Source of the DNA: a virus
Direction: 5' to 3' (one strand)
IMG/VR virus record: IMGVR_UViG_3300044633_000899
Coordinates: 1 to 23,305 of that record
DNA: 23,305 nt
Under the pieces are notes generated by a model. That model had not been told where the DNA came from. It worked only from the letters and a program-made list of their open reading frames with translations, and did not search any database. This document shows positions 22,642-23,305 of the stretch, one piece after another (position 1 is the first letter of the stretch; every line of letters begins with the position of its first letter). The position numbers and the translations under genes were made by a program.

Positions 22642-23184
22642 ATGAAGTATTTATTATTTGTCTATCCCAATCATACATACTGGGAAGCCGATATTATGAA
22701 CCACGAAATAGGGGTTGAACTAACTAAAATTTCAAAAGAAAAAAAACCAGTTAATTTTATTTACAGCGAAACGGATTCGGTATTTAATTTCAATTCTGAT
22801 TTGTCGGAAGATGAGTTATTAATATACCTTGATACGTTAGATCCCATAATAGATGAGTTTACCTATATTTTAGTTAGAGGTGCTAAAAGTATCACGTCAA
22901 ATTTACCTAAACAACATTTTAAACAATTAACAAACCCTAAAAATAAGGGTAAAACAGATGGTGATATTAATTATTTCGCAACAAGTGACGGTGAATTAGA
23001 TCAAAACTATTATGAAACATTAGTGAATAACGCCATGGATTATTTTTTCAGTAAAAATCTAGGACAAAATGTTTGTACAATGACACTTGACGACCTATTA
23101 GATAAAATATCATTAGATGGTATTGATTCATTAACAACAGAAGAGAAAAATAAATTAGACGAATATTCAAAAACACAATTATGA
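22642..23184 (+). CDS. Uncharacterised protein with DUF6576-like C-terminal motif, upstream of sigma-like gene
   Basis: The 180-residue acidic protein has an alpha/beta N-terminal region (KYLLFVYPNHTYWEADIMN, then NFIYSETDSVFNF). A flexible middle (LTNPKNKGKTDGDINYF) leads to a ~30-residue end LDDLLDKISLDGIDSLTTEEKNKLDEYSK. That end matches the short C-terminal motif common in Bacteroidota proteins such as rhomboid-family membrane proteins ('DKIS..G.DSLT..EK..L...S', DUF6576-like). The main domain is unrecognised. It has its own promoter with a palindrome, and its stop overlaps the ATG of the sigma-like gene (ATGA), so the two are co-translated. Possible roles are sigma-factor control or host takeover, on context only. 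Confidence 0.55.
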   Translation: MKYLLFVYPNHTYWEADIMNHEIGVELTKISKEKKPVNFIYSETDSVFNFNSDLSEDELLIYLDTLDPIIDEFTYILVRGAKSITSNLPKQHFKQLTNPKNKGKTDGDINYFATSDGELDQNYYETLVNNAMDYFFSKNLGQNVCTMTLDDLLDKISLDGIDSLTTEEKNKLDEYSKTQL

Positions 23185-23305
23185 GAGAAAAAACAAACGG
23201 AGCGCCGATTAATCAAGACGAAATTTATCACTACTTAAAGGACATTAGAAAAATAAAAGTAATGACACCTGAACGTGAGAAAGAATTAGCGATTAAAATG
23301 AAGTC
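23181..23305 (+). CDS. RNA polymerase sigma-70-family factor, 3'-truncated by the window
   Basis: The 41 complete codons visible read as a sigma region 1.2-like segment: IYHYLKDIRKIKVMTPEREKELAIKMK. This parallels the 'YLxEIgxxxLLTPEeEieLAkri' start of primary-type sigma factors, including Bacteroidota RpoD. It does not resemble T4 gp55. Regions 2 to 4 lie outside the window, so promoter specificity cannot be read. The start codon overlaps the previous stop (ATGA). A phage-encoded sigma factor would fit switching of host polymerase to late genes, and the structural genes lack the host-type promoters found before 14588 and 22642. Confidence 0.65.
   Translation, partial: MREKTNGAPINQDEIYHYLKDIRKIKVMTPEREKELAIKMK

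Overview
The window looks like part of a large, AT-rich tailed phage (Caudoviricetes) or prophage-like genome with a Bacteroidota, probably flavobacterial, host. Phage evidence: a row of very large virion-type proteins followed by a compact replication/recombination block containing a primase, a RuvC-like resolvase, a PD-(D/E)XK nuclease, a split gp47/gp46 (SbcD/SbcC, Mre11/Rad50-type) pair and the start of a sigma-70-family factor. Host evidence: promoters of the form TTTG-N19-TAnnTTTG, no Shine-Dalgarno sequences but A-rich starts with A at -3, SprB-like adhesin repeats, and a C-terminal 'DKIS..G.DSLT.EEK' motif typical of Bacteroidota proteins. No tRNA, rRNA, CRISPR array, insertion sequence or integrase was seen, and no gene-free stretch exceeds 300 bases.

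Left part (1-11362, + strand): six large and one small virion or host-recognition genes plus a glycosyltransferase. In order: a 5'-truncated structural protein; a seven-repeat SprB-like adhesin; a small Cys-containing protein; a fibre with a C1q-like tip; a glycosyltransferase; a modular Thr-linker/SprB-like protein; and an 876-residue tail/baseplate-like protein interrupted by Pro-Thr-Ser and Thr-rich linkers. Domains recur between these genes, usually joined by Thr- or PTPS-rich low-complexity linkers.

Middle (11414-13567): a RuvC-like resolvase ends at a hairpin terminator and converges on a two-gene minus-strand cassette. That cassette carries a 423-residue PTPS-linker protein and a 73-residue protein. 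Both have relatives in the left cluster, so it looks like an inverted, diverged copy of adhesin modules. A 19-bp perfect inverted repeat, in frame in both genes, links it to the 876-residue protein.

Right part (13644-23305, + strand): short, tightly packed and often overlapping genes. In order: primase; a conserved phage protein behind a near-consensus Bacteroidota promoter; two small conserved proteins; PD-(D/E)XK nuclease; an untracked 29-codon gene; a zinc-ribbon protein; a small conserved protein; gp47-like phosphoesterase; an acidic conserved protein; a coiled-coil protein; a membrane protein; a small basic protein; gp46-like ATPase with an unusual N-terminal extension; a possible nuclease; and, behind a second promoter carrying a 16-bp palindrome, an unknown protein overlapping the start of the sigma-like factor. 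My reading is that host polymerase reads the nonstructural genes from host-type promoters and the phage sigma factor may serve late or structural genes. The strongest leads are the tail-module shuffling architecture, the unusual gp46 and the 22642/sigma operon.
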